From Bacteroidota bacterium (GTDB lineage Bacteria > Bacteroidota > Bacteroidia > 2-12-FULL-35-15): DNA of 64,000 nt. Positions 1 through 9,732 of this stretch are shown here, piece after piece. Location: contig JADKIU010000001.1 in the NCBI GenBank assembly GCA_016722565.1, forward strand, positions 310,001 through 374,000. The letters are read 5' to 3'. The notes beneath the pieces are model-generated. The model saw only the letters and a program-made list of their open reading frames with translations. It had not been told where the DNA came from and made no database searches. Position 1 is the stretch's first letter; each line of letters begins with the position of its first letter. Position numbers and translations under genes: made by a program.

Positions 1-2784
1 AACATCAACTCCGTCTTGAGTTTGATGGTGTTCTCCGTCAGATTGTTTTAGCAGAATTTTGATTTCTTCATCTAGTGAAGCAAGTGCAAAGGCAGGTGAA
101 TTGATGCCCTTTCTAGAAATAATTTCTTTCAACAATGTGCTTCCAATCATGCTCATAAATGCGCCTGGTACTCCATGTCCTGTGGCATCAGCACAAACTA
201 CAATAAGTTTATCTCCATAACTTTTGAACCAATAAAAATCGCCACTCACAATATCGCGAGGTTGAAAAAAGATAAAGGAATCGGGGAGATATTTTTGTAA
301 TGACTCTAATTCTGGAAGAATGGCGTCCTGTATTCGTTTAGCATATCGAATACTATCTGTAATATCTTTATTCTTTTTTTCAATTTCTTCTTTTTGAAAG
401 ATAACTTCTCTTGTTTTTTCGTTCAATGCTTTTTGCAATTCTAACTCAAATTTTCGATGATTCCGTTCTCTGATTTTAAGTACCAGATAAAAGCCATAAA
501 TAACAATTGCAATGCATAAAATGATAAACCAAGCTTTTTTCCAAATGGGAGAAGCAATTTTTATTTTGATACTGAAGGGGGATTGATTGCAAACACCATC
601 GTTATTGTATGCTCGAAGCAGGAAGGTGTATTCCCCATCACTTAATTTTCCGTAACGTGCAAAAGCATTGTTGGTTTTGTCTGACCAATCAAGATCGTAT
701 CCCTCTAATTTATATTGAAACAATACATGCGTGCTTGATTTGAATGTGATACCAACAAAATCAATTCGTATGCGATAGTCGTCATAGGGTAAAACAGTAT
801 CGCGTGTAAAATCAATTTCCTTATCATTTATTTTAAACGAGGTAACATTCACGATTGGAGGAATAAGGTTTTTTACATCTTTGTGTGGGTCAAATTTTGC
901 GCTACCCATCGTTGTGCCGAACCAGGTATATCCTTCTGTATCTGTAAAAGAGGCTATTGGATTACAATCACCCAGAACACCTTCATTCTTATCAAAAACA
1001 TCGATTTCGTTTGTTTTGGTTTTGATTCTACTTAATCCTAAGCGATGACCAATCCAGATGTTGTTCGAGCCATCTTCTACAATGCTATAACAGTAATTTG
1101 ATTTTAGTCCTTTTTCAATGCCATATTTTGCTATAACGGTATCTTTTATTTTAAACACCCCATGTCCAAAAGTTGTAACCCAAATATTTTTACTGTCATC
1201 TTCTAAAATTCCAGATACATTTATTAAATCAACTCCATTAAAGATTAAAATGTTTTTTACTTCATCTTTTTCATCAATATGAGAGATATAATTGCTGTGA
1301 GTGACAATCCATAATTTTTTATCTTTTGATATTACAATTTGGTTGATGTTGTTGTGCGTTAATCCACTTTCTGTTGTGAAATGAGTTTTGATTTTAGCTT
1401 TGGGCTCTAGCTTAAAAATCCCCCCTTTGGTTGCAACCCAAATCACATCATCACTTACCGCGATTGAATTGATTGATTTACAAAGTTGGTCATCACTCAA
1501 TTCAATTTTTGTGAATGTGTTTTTTGCAATGTTTAAATTAAACAAACCGTTTGCATTCGTTCCAATAGCAATCGTGTTTGAATCGATTTGACAAATCGCA
1601 GTAACTTTATCATCGACAAAACCATTTTTGTGATTGAAGAATTCCCATTTTTCTTTTGATCGTAAATCAATTTTGATGAGTCCGTTTTCTACACCAAACC
1701 ATTTTTCTTTTTCGGTAATATAAAGCGCATTCACACTATTGCTGTATTGTTTTTGAGTGTGTGAATAAAACGAAAAACAATTATCTTGAAGTTGAACTAA
1801 TCCGGAACCATAAGTTCCAACCCAAATATTGCCTTCGTGATCAGCATAAATACTTTTTGTGTATTTGTTTTCCAGTCCATTTTCTTCAGAAAATTGCAAA
1901 AATTCTTCGTAGTTTAATGTGCTTGGCGATAGCAGCAGTTTTATTACTCCTTCGCCAAATGTTGCAATCCAAAGGTTGGAAAGCTTGTCTTCATAAACAT
2001 CCTGTACGTTTTTAAATTTTAGAGATAGTTTATCTCCTGTACGACTTGCATTGAAGCTATTTATATTTGAGACAGATGGGGTTAACAAGAACAAACCTTC
2101 ATCTTCGGTTCCTACCCAGATGCTACCTGAATTGTTTTTTTTAACAAGGCATTGAATTTTTGTTTTTGGAATAGTTTCGATTGTTTTTGAAAAGAGAGGT
2201 TTTCTTTTGTCTCCGGATAAGTCGTAAAGCATCAATCCTTCGCCTGTTCCAACAAGAAGTTGATTGTTTTTGGTGAGTGCGAGTGAAAAAATGGTTAACT
2301 GATTAAATTCCATTTTAAAAACATCCACTTCAAATGCTTTACTTATTCTGAAAATTCCATCGTTCTGTGTAGCACACCAAACACCGCCTTTTTCGTCTGA
2401 AATGATGGTTGTAACCGGGCTTTTTGAAAAGCCACTTGTGTTGATTGTTTTGAATGTTTTCCCATCAAAGAAAGTAATCCCTCCTTGGTTATGCCCAAAC
2501 CATAAATTACGATTAATGTCTTTGTAGCTACTGGTTACAAAATTGTCGGCAAACCCGTCAGTGGAATAAAATGATTTAAAACTGATACCGTCAAATTTAC
2601 ATGCCCCATCACCCGTTCCAGCCCAGAGATAACCCTTTTTATCTTGATTGATTGTGTATACATACGGTTGTGTAATTCCATTGTCGATGCCAAACGTTTT
2701 GATTTGATACGACTGAGAATATGCAAACGAAGAGAAAAAAATTGCTCCTAAAAAACCTAAATATGTAATAAATAATTTTTTCAA
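1..2784 (-). CDS. Two-component-style beta-propeller/Y_Y_Y sensor with SpoIIE (PP2C) phosphatase output, partial
   Basis: The gene runs off the left edge of the window, so the C-terminus is missing. About 928 codons are present. I place the start at a TTG codon (2784) because it gives a clean signal peptide (LKKLFITYLGFLGAIFFSSFAYSQ). Repeated blades of the type 'G.LW.GT..G' (residues about 30-650) are two-component regulator propeller repeats. A Y_Y_Y domain follows (about 675-730), then one membrane helix (about 746-770), a coiled coil, the linker DITDSIRYAKRIQDAILP, and a SpoIIE-type phosphatase domain with the metal-binding motif DATGHGVPGAFMS (about 866-878). The sequence ends at QDGVDV. 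By family knowledge the protein senses in the periplasm and dephosphorylates a Ser/Thr phosphoprotein in the cytoplasm; the ligand is unknown. It starts 18 nt after a secreted-protein gene and is probably co-transcribed with it. Confidence 0.9.
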   Translation of the reverse strand, partial: MKKLFITYLGFLGAIFFSSFAYSQSYQIKTFGIDNGITQPYVYTINQDKKGYLWAGTGDGACKFDGISFKSFYSTDGFADNFVTSSYKDINRNLWFGHNQGGITFFDGKTFKTINTSGFSKSPVTTIISDEKGGVWCATQNDGIFRISKAFEVDVFKMEFNQLTIFSLALTKNNQLLVGTGEGLMLYDLSGDKRKPLFSKTIETIPKTKIQCLVKKNNSGSIWVGTEDEGLFLLTPSVSNINSFNASRTGDKLSLKFKNVQDVYEDKLSNLWIATFGEGVIKLLLSPSTLNYEEFLQFSEENGLENKYTKSIYADHEGNIWVGTYGSGLVQLQDNCFSFYSHTQKQYSNSVNALYITEKEKWFGVENGLIKIDLRSKEKWEFFNHKNGFVDDKVTAICQIDSNTIAIGTNANGLFNLNIAKNTFTKIELSDDQLCKSINSIAVSDDVIWVATKGGIFKLEPKAKIKTHFTTESGLTHNNINQIVISKDKKLWIVTHSNYISHIDEKDEVKNILIFNGVDLINVSGILEDDSKNIWVTTFGHGVFKIKDTVIAKYGIEKGLKSNYCYSIVEDGSNNIWIGHRLGLSRIKTKTNEIDVFDKNEGVLGDCNPIASFTDTEGYTWFGTTMGSAKFDPHKDVKNLIPPIVNVTSFKINDKEIDFTRDTVLPYDDYRIRIDFVGITFKSSTHVLFQYKLEGYDLDWSDKTNNAFARYGKLSDGEYTFLLRAYNNDGVCNQSPFSIKIKIASPIWKKAWFIILCIAIVIYGFYLVLKIRERNHRKFELELQKALNEKTREVIFQKEEIEKKNKDITDSIRYAKRIQDAILPELESLQKYLPDSFIFFQPRDIVSGDFYWFKSYGDKLIVVCADATGHGVPGAFMSMIGSTLLKEIISRKGINSPAFALASLDEEIKILLKQSDGEHHQTQDGVDV

Positions 2785-2802
2785 AAGCGTAAAATCTTGA
2801 AC

Positions 2803-3786
2803 TTAATAGGGTGTTGTTTTTTTCTTTTGTTTGAATTGAATTTTACTGTTTTTTAATGGAACTCCTCCGATTGGGACGGTATATATTGGTAATAAATTTC
2901 CGTCTTGATTGGTTACATAGAGTGTAACATTGTTGTTCTTTATTAAAATATTTTTATTTTTTATAAATTGGACATCCAGTGTTGTTTTCTTTTCTTTTTC
3001 AACAATAATGTGAGTCGTGTTTTCCCAAACATTATCTCCTGATGCTTTGCTAAGTTCGCCTTTTTTTGCCATGGAAACAATATTTACATTCCCATCGTTG
3101 TCAAAATCAAAGTTAGATAATCTTACGGAATATACATTTTGTTCCACATAGGGATAAAGATGGGCAATGTCTTTTTGATTATCTGACAAGCGGAATGTAT
3201 ATTCAAAAGTAAATGCATTGCCACCTTCAATAGGTTTATTCTCGGTTAGAGAGGAACTTAAAAAGTATTTGTAAAGGTTGCCATCATCACCACTAATTCC
3301 TTCCGCGATAATCTTAAAAATATAACCGCCATATTCGGGAACTAGTTCGCCTTCTGAGGGGTTAAAAGGACCGAAGGTATACCACTCTCCATCATAAACA
3401 TCACTACTAACAAATGTTTTTGAAGCAAGTAAATTGCCACTTTTGTATTTGCCACCTGGATCTTTTAAACGAACATCTTTATTGGTAAAAGATTCTTTCC
3501 CGCCATACACCGAAAATTTTGTGGAGGTATTGTATTCCCCTTTTTTCTCATCAAATTCAGCGCTGGTTTCTGCATCAAATACACGAATATAGATTGGGGT
3601 CACTTGGAATTTAGGAATAACAAAAAAGTAGGTTTGTGAAAAATCATCATCGCCCCATGATTTATCTCCGTCTTTTCCGAATGTAACTAAAAATGGAATG
3701 TTTTCTTCTACCGCAGGAACTTGCTGAGCAAATGAAAAATTTAGGATGAGCAGAAACCCGAATGTGAGTGGCAATAGGTTTTTCAT
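2803..3786 (-). CDS. Secreted protein of unknown function, upstream partner of a SpoIIE sensor
   Basis: A 327-residue protein with a clear signal peptide (MKNLLPLTFGFLLILNFSFAQQ). I do not recognise a family. The body looks beta-rich and has many aromatic and acidic residues. A stretch near residue 225 (DFDNDGNVNIV) has the D.D.DG spacing of a calcium-binding loop as seen in dockerin/EF-hand or FG-GAP repeats; this is inference from one loop. There is no T9SS tail and no membrane helix after the signal, so a periplasmic or outer-surface location is likely. It ends 18 nt before the TTG start of the propeller/Y_Y_Y/SpoIIE sensor on the same strand. This suggests an operon and possibly a sensing partnership. 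Confidence 0.75.
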   Translation of the reverse strand: MKNLLPLTFGFLLILNFSFAQQVPAVEENIPFLVTFGKDGDKSWGDDDFSQTYFFVIPKFQVTPIYIRVFDAETSAEFDEKKGEYNTSTKFSVYGGKESFTNKDVRLKDPGGKYKSGNLLASKTFVSSDVYDGEWYTFGPFNPSEGELVPEYGGYIFKIIAEGISGDDGNLYKYFLSSSLTENKPIEGGNAFTFEYTFRLSDNQKDIAHLYPYVEQNVYSVRLSNFDFDNDGNVNIVSMAKKGELSKASGDNVWENTTHIIVEKEKKTTLDVQFIKNKNILIKNNNVTLYVTNQDGNLLPIYTVPIGGVPLKNSKIQFKQKKKTTPY

Positions 3787-3903
3787 ACAAGGTAAATGTA
3801 TTCAAGTTTGTTACATACTACTCCGAAAATTGGACAAGGGGCAAAAATCGCCCGACTAAGTTTGTTTCGGCAGGTATAAGCTATTGCCAAGAATCATTCC
3901 CTT

Positions 3904-5082
3904 TTACTTCAATGCGTTAATTTTTTCTAGAAGCAGTTCTGTATCTTTATAGTCAGCACCACTTATTTTGGCAAGTTCAATTGCTTTTTTTGCGTTTTTT
4001 TCTGCGTCTGCTTTTTTCCCTAATTTGAATTGAACTGCTGCGTAGGTGTCGAAGAATGCCCAGTCTTGCTGTAATTCAGTTGCTTTTTTTGCCCATGCTT
4101 CAGCATTTTCTAGCATTTTTTTGTCATCAATGTTTTCATAGAAGGCCCATGCATATGAGTTTAATTCCCCTGGATTTTCAACTTTGCATTTTAGAATATA
4201 GTCGGAAACGGTTGAAGCATATTGTTTCCAATCTTGGGATTGTTGATACAAAGCAATTTCAGATTGAAAGAGGATGGTCTGAGCTTCGGTGGTTTTGGAT
4301 TTTTGAAGTTTCGCTTTAATAATTGCATAGTCATCCGTGTTCTTTGTTTTTGCTGCTGTCCAAAGCCCACTTCCGTATACTTGGTTGGCTTTACTTTCAA
4401 CAAAATCCGCGCCATATAAGTGTTTATACTTTTCCATGGTTGATTCAAATGTTTTGAAAACAGGTGAGTGGTAATCTGTTACAAATTGATAAATAATGTC
4501 CCAGTTGCCGCGACTTGTCAATTCCGTCTCTTTCAATGATGCGAAATAGTTGTTGATTTCTGTATCGTATTTTTGACATGCTTTTTCCGACAACGAAAAG
4601 AAGGCAAAAGCAACCGAAGAAGAAATTGCTCCTTTATTGAAATTCGTTTTTGCAGTAGCAAATCGTTTTTCAGGCGATAGTGCATCTTGGCCATCTGCAA
4701 CAAAGGATGCAACACTACCCGATCCGCAGATGCGATGTAATTGTGTTCCATCGCTGTTTAAATAGATCAATGTTGGATAAGCTCTGATGCCATATTTTTT
4801 TGCGATTTCAATACCTTCTCCTTTTTCCATGTCAATTTTTGCGTTGACAAAGTTTTTGTTGTAAAAATCAGCGGCAGTATCATTTGTAAACACATTTTTT
4901 GCCATCCATTTGCATGGACCACACCAAGTGGTATAGCAATCCACAAAAACCATTTTGTTTTCTTTCTTCGCTTTTGCTAATACTTCATCAAATGTGCCGT
5001 GTTCAAATTCAATTGTTCGGTTTTGTGCAATTGAAATGCTTACAATAAAGAATGCTGCGAAAAGAAAGGTGATTTTTTTCAT
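3904..5082 (-). CDS. Exported thioredoxin-fold protein with C-terminal TPR-like region
   Basis: A 392-residue protein. The signal peptide (MKKITFLFAAFFIVSISIAQ) sends it to the periplasm. A thioredoxin-like domain covers residues about 25-135, with the active site WCGPCKWM (Cys54, Cys57) and the downstream region GIRAYPTLIYL carrying the cis-proline. The rest is alpha-helical; the end (AWAKKATELQQDWAFFDTYA, then AEKNAKKAIELA) resembles tetratricopeptide helices. By family it should be a thiol-disulfide oxidoreductase or reductant for exported proteins; the substrate is unknown. The acyltransferase gene lies 22 nt upstream on the same strand, so the two may share a transcript. Confidence 0.85.
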   Translation of the reverse strand: MKKITFLFAAFFIVSISIAQNRTIEFEHGTFDEVLAKAKKENKMVFVDCYTTWCGPCKWMAKNVFTNDTAADFYNKNFVNAKIDMEKGEGIEIAKKYGIRAYPTLIYLNSDGTQLHRICGSGSVASFVADGQDALSPEKRFATAKTNFNKGAISSSVAFAFFSLSEKACQKYDTEINNYFASLKETELTSRGNWDIIYQFVTDYHSPVFKTFESTMEKYKHLYGADFVESKANQVYGSGLWTAAKTKNTDDYAIIKAKLQKSKTTEAQTILFQSEIALYQQSQDWKQYASTVSDYILKCKVENPGELNSYAWAFYENIDDKKMLENAEAWAKKATELQQDWAFFDTYAAVQFKLGKKADAEKNAKKAIELAKISGADYKDTELLLEKINALK

Positions 5083-5104
5083 GTTTGTGATTTTCGTTGA
5101 TGAA

Positions 5105-5674
5105 CTATTTGCTCAATTCTACGTCTAAAGAAAAATTCTCCGGATTTTTACCTTTTATATGTTTATAAAAATCCATTATTTGTTTCATGTCTTTTTGGAA
5201 ATCGCCACTCGGATAAATAATTTTGTCGACACCGCAAGTTTTGGTTTCATAATTTATAAAAGCCAAAGCAATAGGAACATTGGCTTTAAGAGCAACATAG
5301 TAAAATCCGGTTCTCCACTTGTCAACTCTTGACCGTGTTCCTTCGGGCGTGATAACCATTCTTAATTCAGCATGCGTTTCAAATAATTCGGCAATGGAAT
5401 CAACAGAACTCTTTTTCTCACCATCGGTGTTTTTTTTGTTCCTGTCGATAGGCAATGCCCCTAACGACAACATTAATTTTTTAAATGGAAATCGCACCCA
5501 TTCTTTTTTGATAATGAACCGCTGGTTTAATTTCATCACCTTAACTGCACCCATTCCAAAAATAAAATCCCAATTACTGGTATGGGGAGCGACTATAATA
5601 ACGCACTTTTTTATATCATCAGATAGGTAGTGGCTAACTTTCCAACCAAAAAGTGTGAAGATGAATTTGAACAT
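5105..5674 (-). CDS. Lysophospholipid (1-acyl-glycerol-3-phosphate) acyltransferase family protein
   Basis: A 189-residue protein, short but typical of the small Bacteroidota members of the PlsC family. It contains the catalytic HX4D block as HTSNWD (His31-Asp36) and the substrate-binding EGTRS block (111-115), plus a basic stretch (FIIKKEWVRFPFKKLM) between them. The N-terminus is hydrophobic and fits peripheral or monotopic association with the inner membrane. It would transfer an acyl group to a lysophospholipid or a related lipid; the exact acceptor cannot be read from the sequence. The thioredoxin-like gene follows 22 nt downstream. Confidence 0.85.
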   Translation of the reverse strand: MFKFIFTLFGWKVSHYLSDDIKKCVIIVAPHTSNWDFIFGMGAVKVMKLNQRFIIKKEWVRFPFKKLMLSLGALPIDRNKKNTDGEKKSSVDSIAELFETHAELRMVITPEGTRSRVDKWRTGFYYVALKANVPIALAFINYETKTCGVDKIIYPSGDFQKDMKQIMDFYKHIKGKNPENFSLDVELSK

Positions 5675-5796
5675 TCCTTTTTTTTATCGAGACGAATATA
5701 AAAGAAATACTTATTAAAACCTACATGCAGGAGGAAAACAGACTTTCATATCCCAAAATTTAAACGTATCTTCGTATAAACATAAACGAAATAATT

Positions 5797-7017
5797 TTGA
5801 AGTTCAGCGATTTAAATTTTCATACCAACTTACAAGAGGGGTTAGATTCAATGGGGTTTGAGACTCCTACACCAATTCAGGAACAAGCGATTCCTATTAT
5901 ATTAAAAGGAAAAGATTTGATTGGATGCGCACAAACAGGAACCGGTAAAACCGCTGCTTTTGTATTGCCTATTTTAGATAAAATTTCCAAAAATCCAACA
6001 GAAAAAACGGATACATTGATCATTGTACCGACAAGAGAATTAGCGTTGCAAATTGACCAAGCCATACAAGGATTTTCTTATTTCACCTCCGTTAGCTCCC
6101 TTGCTATTTACGGTGGAAGCGATGGAAGTGTTTTTGAAAAAGAGAGACGTGCATTGACGGAAGGTGCTAATATTATTATTGCAACTCCCGGAAGGTTGAT
6201 GGCTCATTTGAATATGGGCTATGTGAAATTAGAAAGCTTAAAACATTTGATTTTGGATGAGGCCGATCGCATGTTGGACATGGGATTTGTGGATGATATT
6301 TTAAAAATTACGACCTACCTGCCAAAGGATAGACAAACACTTATGTTTTCAGCTACCATGGCGCCTAAAATAAGGACACTGGCAACGAAATTGTTGAAAG
6401 AACCTGAACAAATCAGCATATCATTGGCAAAACCTGCAGAAGGCGTTGTTCAGGGTGCTTATTTGGTGTACGATACTCAAAAAAACAATTTGATTAAATC
6501 CTTATTGGAAGGAAAAGATTTGAGTAGTGTTATTATTTTCGTTTCTACAAAAATAAAAGTAAAAGAGCTGGAGCGCGACTTAATAAAGGCCGGGTTAAAG
6601 GCAAAAGCAATACATTCTGATTTGGAGCAGCTGGAACGAGAAGAAGTACTCAGAAATTTCAGAAGCAAACAATTACAAATCTTAGTTGCAACAGATATCC
6701 TCTCTCGTGGAATTGATATCGAAGACATTGGTTTGGTCATCAATTATGATGTTCCCGGAGAACCTGCGGATTATATCCATCGAATTGGAAGAACTGCTCG
6801 TGCAGCATCTACAGGAGTGGCACTCACATTTATTAATGAATACGATCAGCAAAAATTCGCGCAGATAGAAACATTGATTGCTGCTGAGGTAAATAAACTT
6901 CCATTACCGGAAGGCTTTGCTCCAGGACCGGTATATGCTCCTGAAGTAAAAATTAAAAAGCCTTTCAGCGGAAAGAAGAAACCGTTTAGTAACCAGCGTA
7001 AACCAATCCGTAAATAA
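5797..7017 (+). CDS. DEAD-box ATP-dependent RNA helicase (RhlE-like)
   Basis: A 406-residue protein with the full motif set in order: Q motif (PTPIQEQAI, about 25-33), Walker A AQTGTGKT (45-52), PTRELA (79-84), TPGR (130-133), DEAD (154-157), SAT (185-187), and HRIGRTAR (328-335). The C-terminal tail is basic (KPFSGKKKPFSNQRKPIRK), as in RhlE-type helicases. The start is a TTG codon, chosen because the Q-motif phenylalanine lies at its usual short distance. It would unwind short RNA duplexes in ribosome assembly or mRNA turnover, and in Bacteroidota such genes often respond to cold. It is transcribed divergently from the acyltransferase. Confidence 0.93.
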   Translation: MKFSDLNFHTNLQEGLDSMGFETPTPIQEQAIPIILKGKDLIGCAQTGTGKTAAFVLPILDKISKNPTEKTDTLIIVPTRELALQIDQAIQGFSYFTSVSSLAIYGGSDGSVFEKERRALTEGANIIIATPGRLMAHLNMGYVKLESLKHLILDEADRMLDMGFVDDILKITTYLPKDRQTLMFSATMAPKIRTLATKLLKEPEQISISLAKPAEGVVQGAYLVYDTQKNNLIKSLLEGKDLSSVIIFVSTKIKVKELERDLIKAGLKAKAIHSDLEQLEREEVLRNFRSKQLQILVATDILSRGIDIEDIGLVINYDVPGEPADYIHRIGRTARAASTGVALTFINEYDQQKFAQIETLIAAEVNKLPLPEGFAPGPVYAPEVKIKKPFSGKKKPFSNQRKPIRK

Positions 7018-7130
7018 GGGAATCGCTTTTTTTGGTTCTATCAATTGCTAAGAATCGGAATGTTTAAAATTGACAAACATCGATTTTTGAACGTAATTAG
7101 ATTCATATTAACCCCTAAAACCCAAAGCCC

Positions 7131-7922
7131 ATGAAAAAAATTTACATTTTAATGATTGCTTTTCTAATGAGTTTTTCCGTTAGTAAAGCACAAACAACGC
7201 TTACTACAGCTGTTGATTTTACAGTAACAGATCTTGATGGAAACACATTCAATTTGTTTAATGTATTAAACTCAGGAAAATATGTTTGTATTGATTTCTT
7301 CTTTACAACCTGCGGTCCTTGTCAAGCGACTTGTCCTTATTTTAAAGAAACCTTTACAAACTATGGTTGCAATACACAGGATGTAATTTTTATTTCTGTA
7401 GATCAAGGAAATACCGTTGCTGAATGCCAAGCTTATGAAACCACATACTTAGGCGGAAGTCCGGGTTACCCAACTATCAGTGGAAATGATGGCGGTGGAA
7501 ATGCTGTGGTTGCTACTTATGGAATTTCAGCTTTCCCAACGTATATTTTAATTGCACCAAGCAAAACGATTGTTGAACAAGATATGTGGCCAATAAGCAG
7601 TGCAGCTAATTTCGATTCTTATTTTGCTTCAAACTCATTAACACCGAAAGCATGTTTATCCGGAATTTCTGAATCAGCTTTGGCAAACAATATTTCTGTT
7701 TTTCCTAACCCTGCAGTAAGTAACATTGTGATTGAAACATCGAACAGTGAAAAGGTGAATGTTGTAAAAGTATTTGACGTGTTAGGAAAACAACTAATGA
7801 ATCAAGTTGTGGATGGTGTTGAACGTATGGAGTTAAACATTTCTGAATTAGAAAAAGGAATGTACTATATGGAAATTACAACTGCGAATGGTGTTGCGGT
7901 TAAGAAATTTAATAAAGCATAA
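7131..7922 (+). CDS. T9SS-secreted thioredoxin/redoxin-fold protein
   Basis: A 263-residue protein with a signal peptide ending near residue 20 (VSKAQ). The redoxin-like domain (about 25-165) has the active site CGPC (Cys61, Cys64) with an extra Cys68, and a cis-proline segment SAFPTYILI. The last about 80 residues are a type A T9SS sorting domain: VFPNPA, then VVKVFDVLGKQL, then LEKGMYYMEI and a basic end. Known biology: this domain directs export across the outer membrane and is cleaved or used for attachment. The protein is probably a secreted or surface thiol-redox protein. A strong hairpin terminator follows. Confidence 0.88.
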   Translation: MKKIYILMIAFLMSFSVSKAQTTLTTAVDFTVTDLDGNTFNLFNVLNSGKYVCIDFFFTTCGPCQATCPYFKETFTNYGCNTQDVIFISVDQGNTVAECQAYETTYLGGSPGYPTISGNDGGGNAVVATYGISAFPTYILIAPSKTIVEQDMWPISSAANFDSYFASNSLTPKACLSGISESALANNISVFPNPAVSNIVIETSNSEKVNVVKVFDVLGKQLMNQVVDGVERMELNISELEKGMYYMEITTANGVAVKKFNKA

Positions 7923-7960
7923 ACCAAGATTTTATCACCTTGTTGGGATAAAGGATCATA

Positions 7961-7994
7961 AAAAAATCCGCTTCATTTATGAAGCGGATTTTTT
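7961..7994. terminator. Bidirectional intrinsic terminator
   Basis: A 15-bp perfect stem (core ATCCGCTTCA/TGAAGCGGAT) with a 4-nt loop. It is flanked by A-runs on the left and T-runs on the right, so it reads as a terminator on both strands. It sits between the convergent redoxin and ABC-F genes. Confidence 0.88.
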
Positions 7995-7995
7995 A

Positions 7996-9630
7996 TTATT
8001 TCACTTTTGCTAATTTGGGATACATTTTTTCTTTGAGAGCTTTTACGCCTTCATCGGTAATGTATTCATCATATGTCATTCGTTTATCAATAATTCCGTT
8101 AGGGGTAATTTCAATGATACGATTTGCAACTGTTTGCATAAACTCATGATCATGAGAGGTGAATAGCGCAACATGTTTCCAGTCTTTTAATGCGTTGTTA
8201 AATGCAGTAATTGATTCCAAATCCAAGTGATTGGTTGGTTCATCTAGAATCAAACAGTTTGCATTGGTTAACATCATTCGGGAAACCATACAACGCACTT
8301 TTTCTCCACCGGAAAGCACATTCGATTTCTTTAAGGATTCTTCTCCTGTAAATAGCATTTTACCTAAAAATCCGCGGACATAGGTTTCGTCTTTATCTTT
8401 TGAAAATTGACGTAACCAATCTACCAAGTTGTGATCTTCCGTAAAATATTTTGCGTTTTCATTCGGTAAATAGGATTTGGTGATGGTGCTTCCCCAAACA
8501 CAATTTCCGGTAGTCGCTTGATCTTCATCAGCAAGTATTTCAAAGAAGGAAGTGATTGCAATGTGTTCTTTGGAAAGAATCGCAATTTTATCACCTTTGG
8601 TAACGGTGAAGGTGATGTCTTTAAAGTAAGTTGTTCCTTCAGCAGAAATTTTAGAAAGGTTTTCAACGTTTAAAATTTGATCTCCGCAATCACGTTCTGC
8701 TTTAAAAATAATTCCAGGGTATTTTCGTGTAGAAGGTTTAATATCCTCAATCACCAATTTTTCTAAAAGTTTTTTACGGCTGGTGGCTTGTTTAGATTTT
8801 GAAGCATTAGCACTGAATCGTTCCACGAAATCTTGTAGCTCTTTGCGTTTGTCTTCCATCTTTTTGTTCTGATCGGAGCGCTGACGCAAAGCCAATTGGC
8901 TGGATTCGTACCAAAATGTATAGTTTCCGGTGTATAATGAAATTTTGTTAAAATCAATATCGGCAATGTGTGTACATACCGCATCTAAAAAATGTCGATC
9001 ATGGGAAACCACAATCACTGTGTTTTGAAAATCAGCTAAAAAGTTTTCTAACCAAGCAATGGTTTCCACATCCAAATCGTTGGTAGGCTCATCCAATAAA
9101 AGGATGTCGGGGTTTCCCAAAATTGCTTGTGCAAGCAAAACACGTACTTTCTCCTTCCCATTCAGCTCGCTCATTAGTTTGTGGTGATGCTCTTCTTTTA
9201 CGCCCAATTCACTCAATAAATTTCCGGCATCACTTTCATAATTCCAGCCATTCATTTCAGCAAATACGTTTTCTAACTCTGCCGCTTTGATTCCATCAGC
9301 ATCAGAAAAATCGGCTTTTGCATAAATCGCATCCTTCTCTTGCATGACATCCCAAAGCTTTTTATTGCCCATCATTACAGTTTGTAAAACAGGAAATGCG
9401 TCAAATGCAAAGTGGTTCTGGCTAAGCACGCTTAGGCGCTCTCCGGGGGTGATGGAAACTTGTCCGGTTGTTGGTTCAATTTCACCTGAAAGAATCTTCA
9501 TGAATGTTGATTTTCCGGCACCATTTGCGCCAATAACACCATAACAATTGCCGGGTGTAAATTTAATGCTTGCCTCATCAAACAAGACACGTTTGCCATA
9601 ACGCAAGGATAGATTGGATACTGAAATCAT
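7996..9630 (-). CDS. ABC-F family ATPase (YbiT-like)
   Basis: A 544-residue cytosolic protein with two ABC domains joined by a charged linker (QDFVERFSANASKSKQATSRKK), which is typical of YbiT-group ABC-F factors acting on ribosomes. The first domain has a good Walker A (GVIGANGAGKST, 31-42) and Walker B (LLLDEPTNDLD), but its signature is LNGKEKVR instead of LSGGE. The second domain has a good signature (LSGGEKVR) and Walker B (LILDEPTNHLD), but its Walker A is degenerate (AILSKEHIAITS, no GKS/T). One composite ATP site is therefore canonical and the other looks dead. No membrane segments are present, so it is not a transporter. A short intergenic region separates it from the divergent sensor gene. 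Confidence 0.92.
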   Translation of the reverse strand: MISVSNLSLRYGKRVLFDEASIKFTPGNCYGVIGANGAGKSTFMKILSGEIEPTTGQVSITPGERLSVLSQNHFAFDAFPVLQTVMMGNKKLWDVMQEKDAIYAKADFSDADGIKAAELENVFAEMNGWNYESDAGNLLSELGVKEEHHHKLMSELNGKEKVRVLLAQAILGNPDILLLDEPTNDLDVETIAWLENFLADFQNTVIVVSHDRHFLDAVCTHIADIDFNKISLYTGNYTFWYESSQLALRQRSDQNKKMEDKRKELQDFVERFSANASKSKQATSRKKLLEKLVIEDIKPSTRKYPGIIFKAERDCGDQILNVENLSKISAEGTTYFKDITFTVTKGDKIAILSKEHIAITSFFEILADEDQATTGNCVWGSTITKSYLPNENAKYFTEDHNLVDWLRQFSKDKDETYVRGFLGKMLFTGEESLKKSNVLSGGEKVRCMVSRMMLTNANCLILDEPTNHLDLESITAFNNALKDWKHVALFTSHDHEFMQTVANRIIEITPNGIIDKRMTYDEYITDEGVKALKEKMYPKLAKVK

Positions 9631-9732
9631 TTCATTTTTAATTTAGGGGTACAAAAGTAGTGAAATATCGGTGATTTTTATTGGTTATTTGCTGAAATTT
9701 CTTTTATTTAGTGCTGTTTTAAGACTTTTTTT

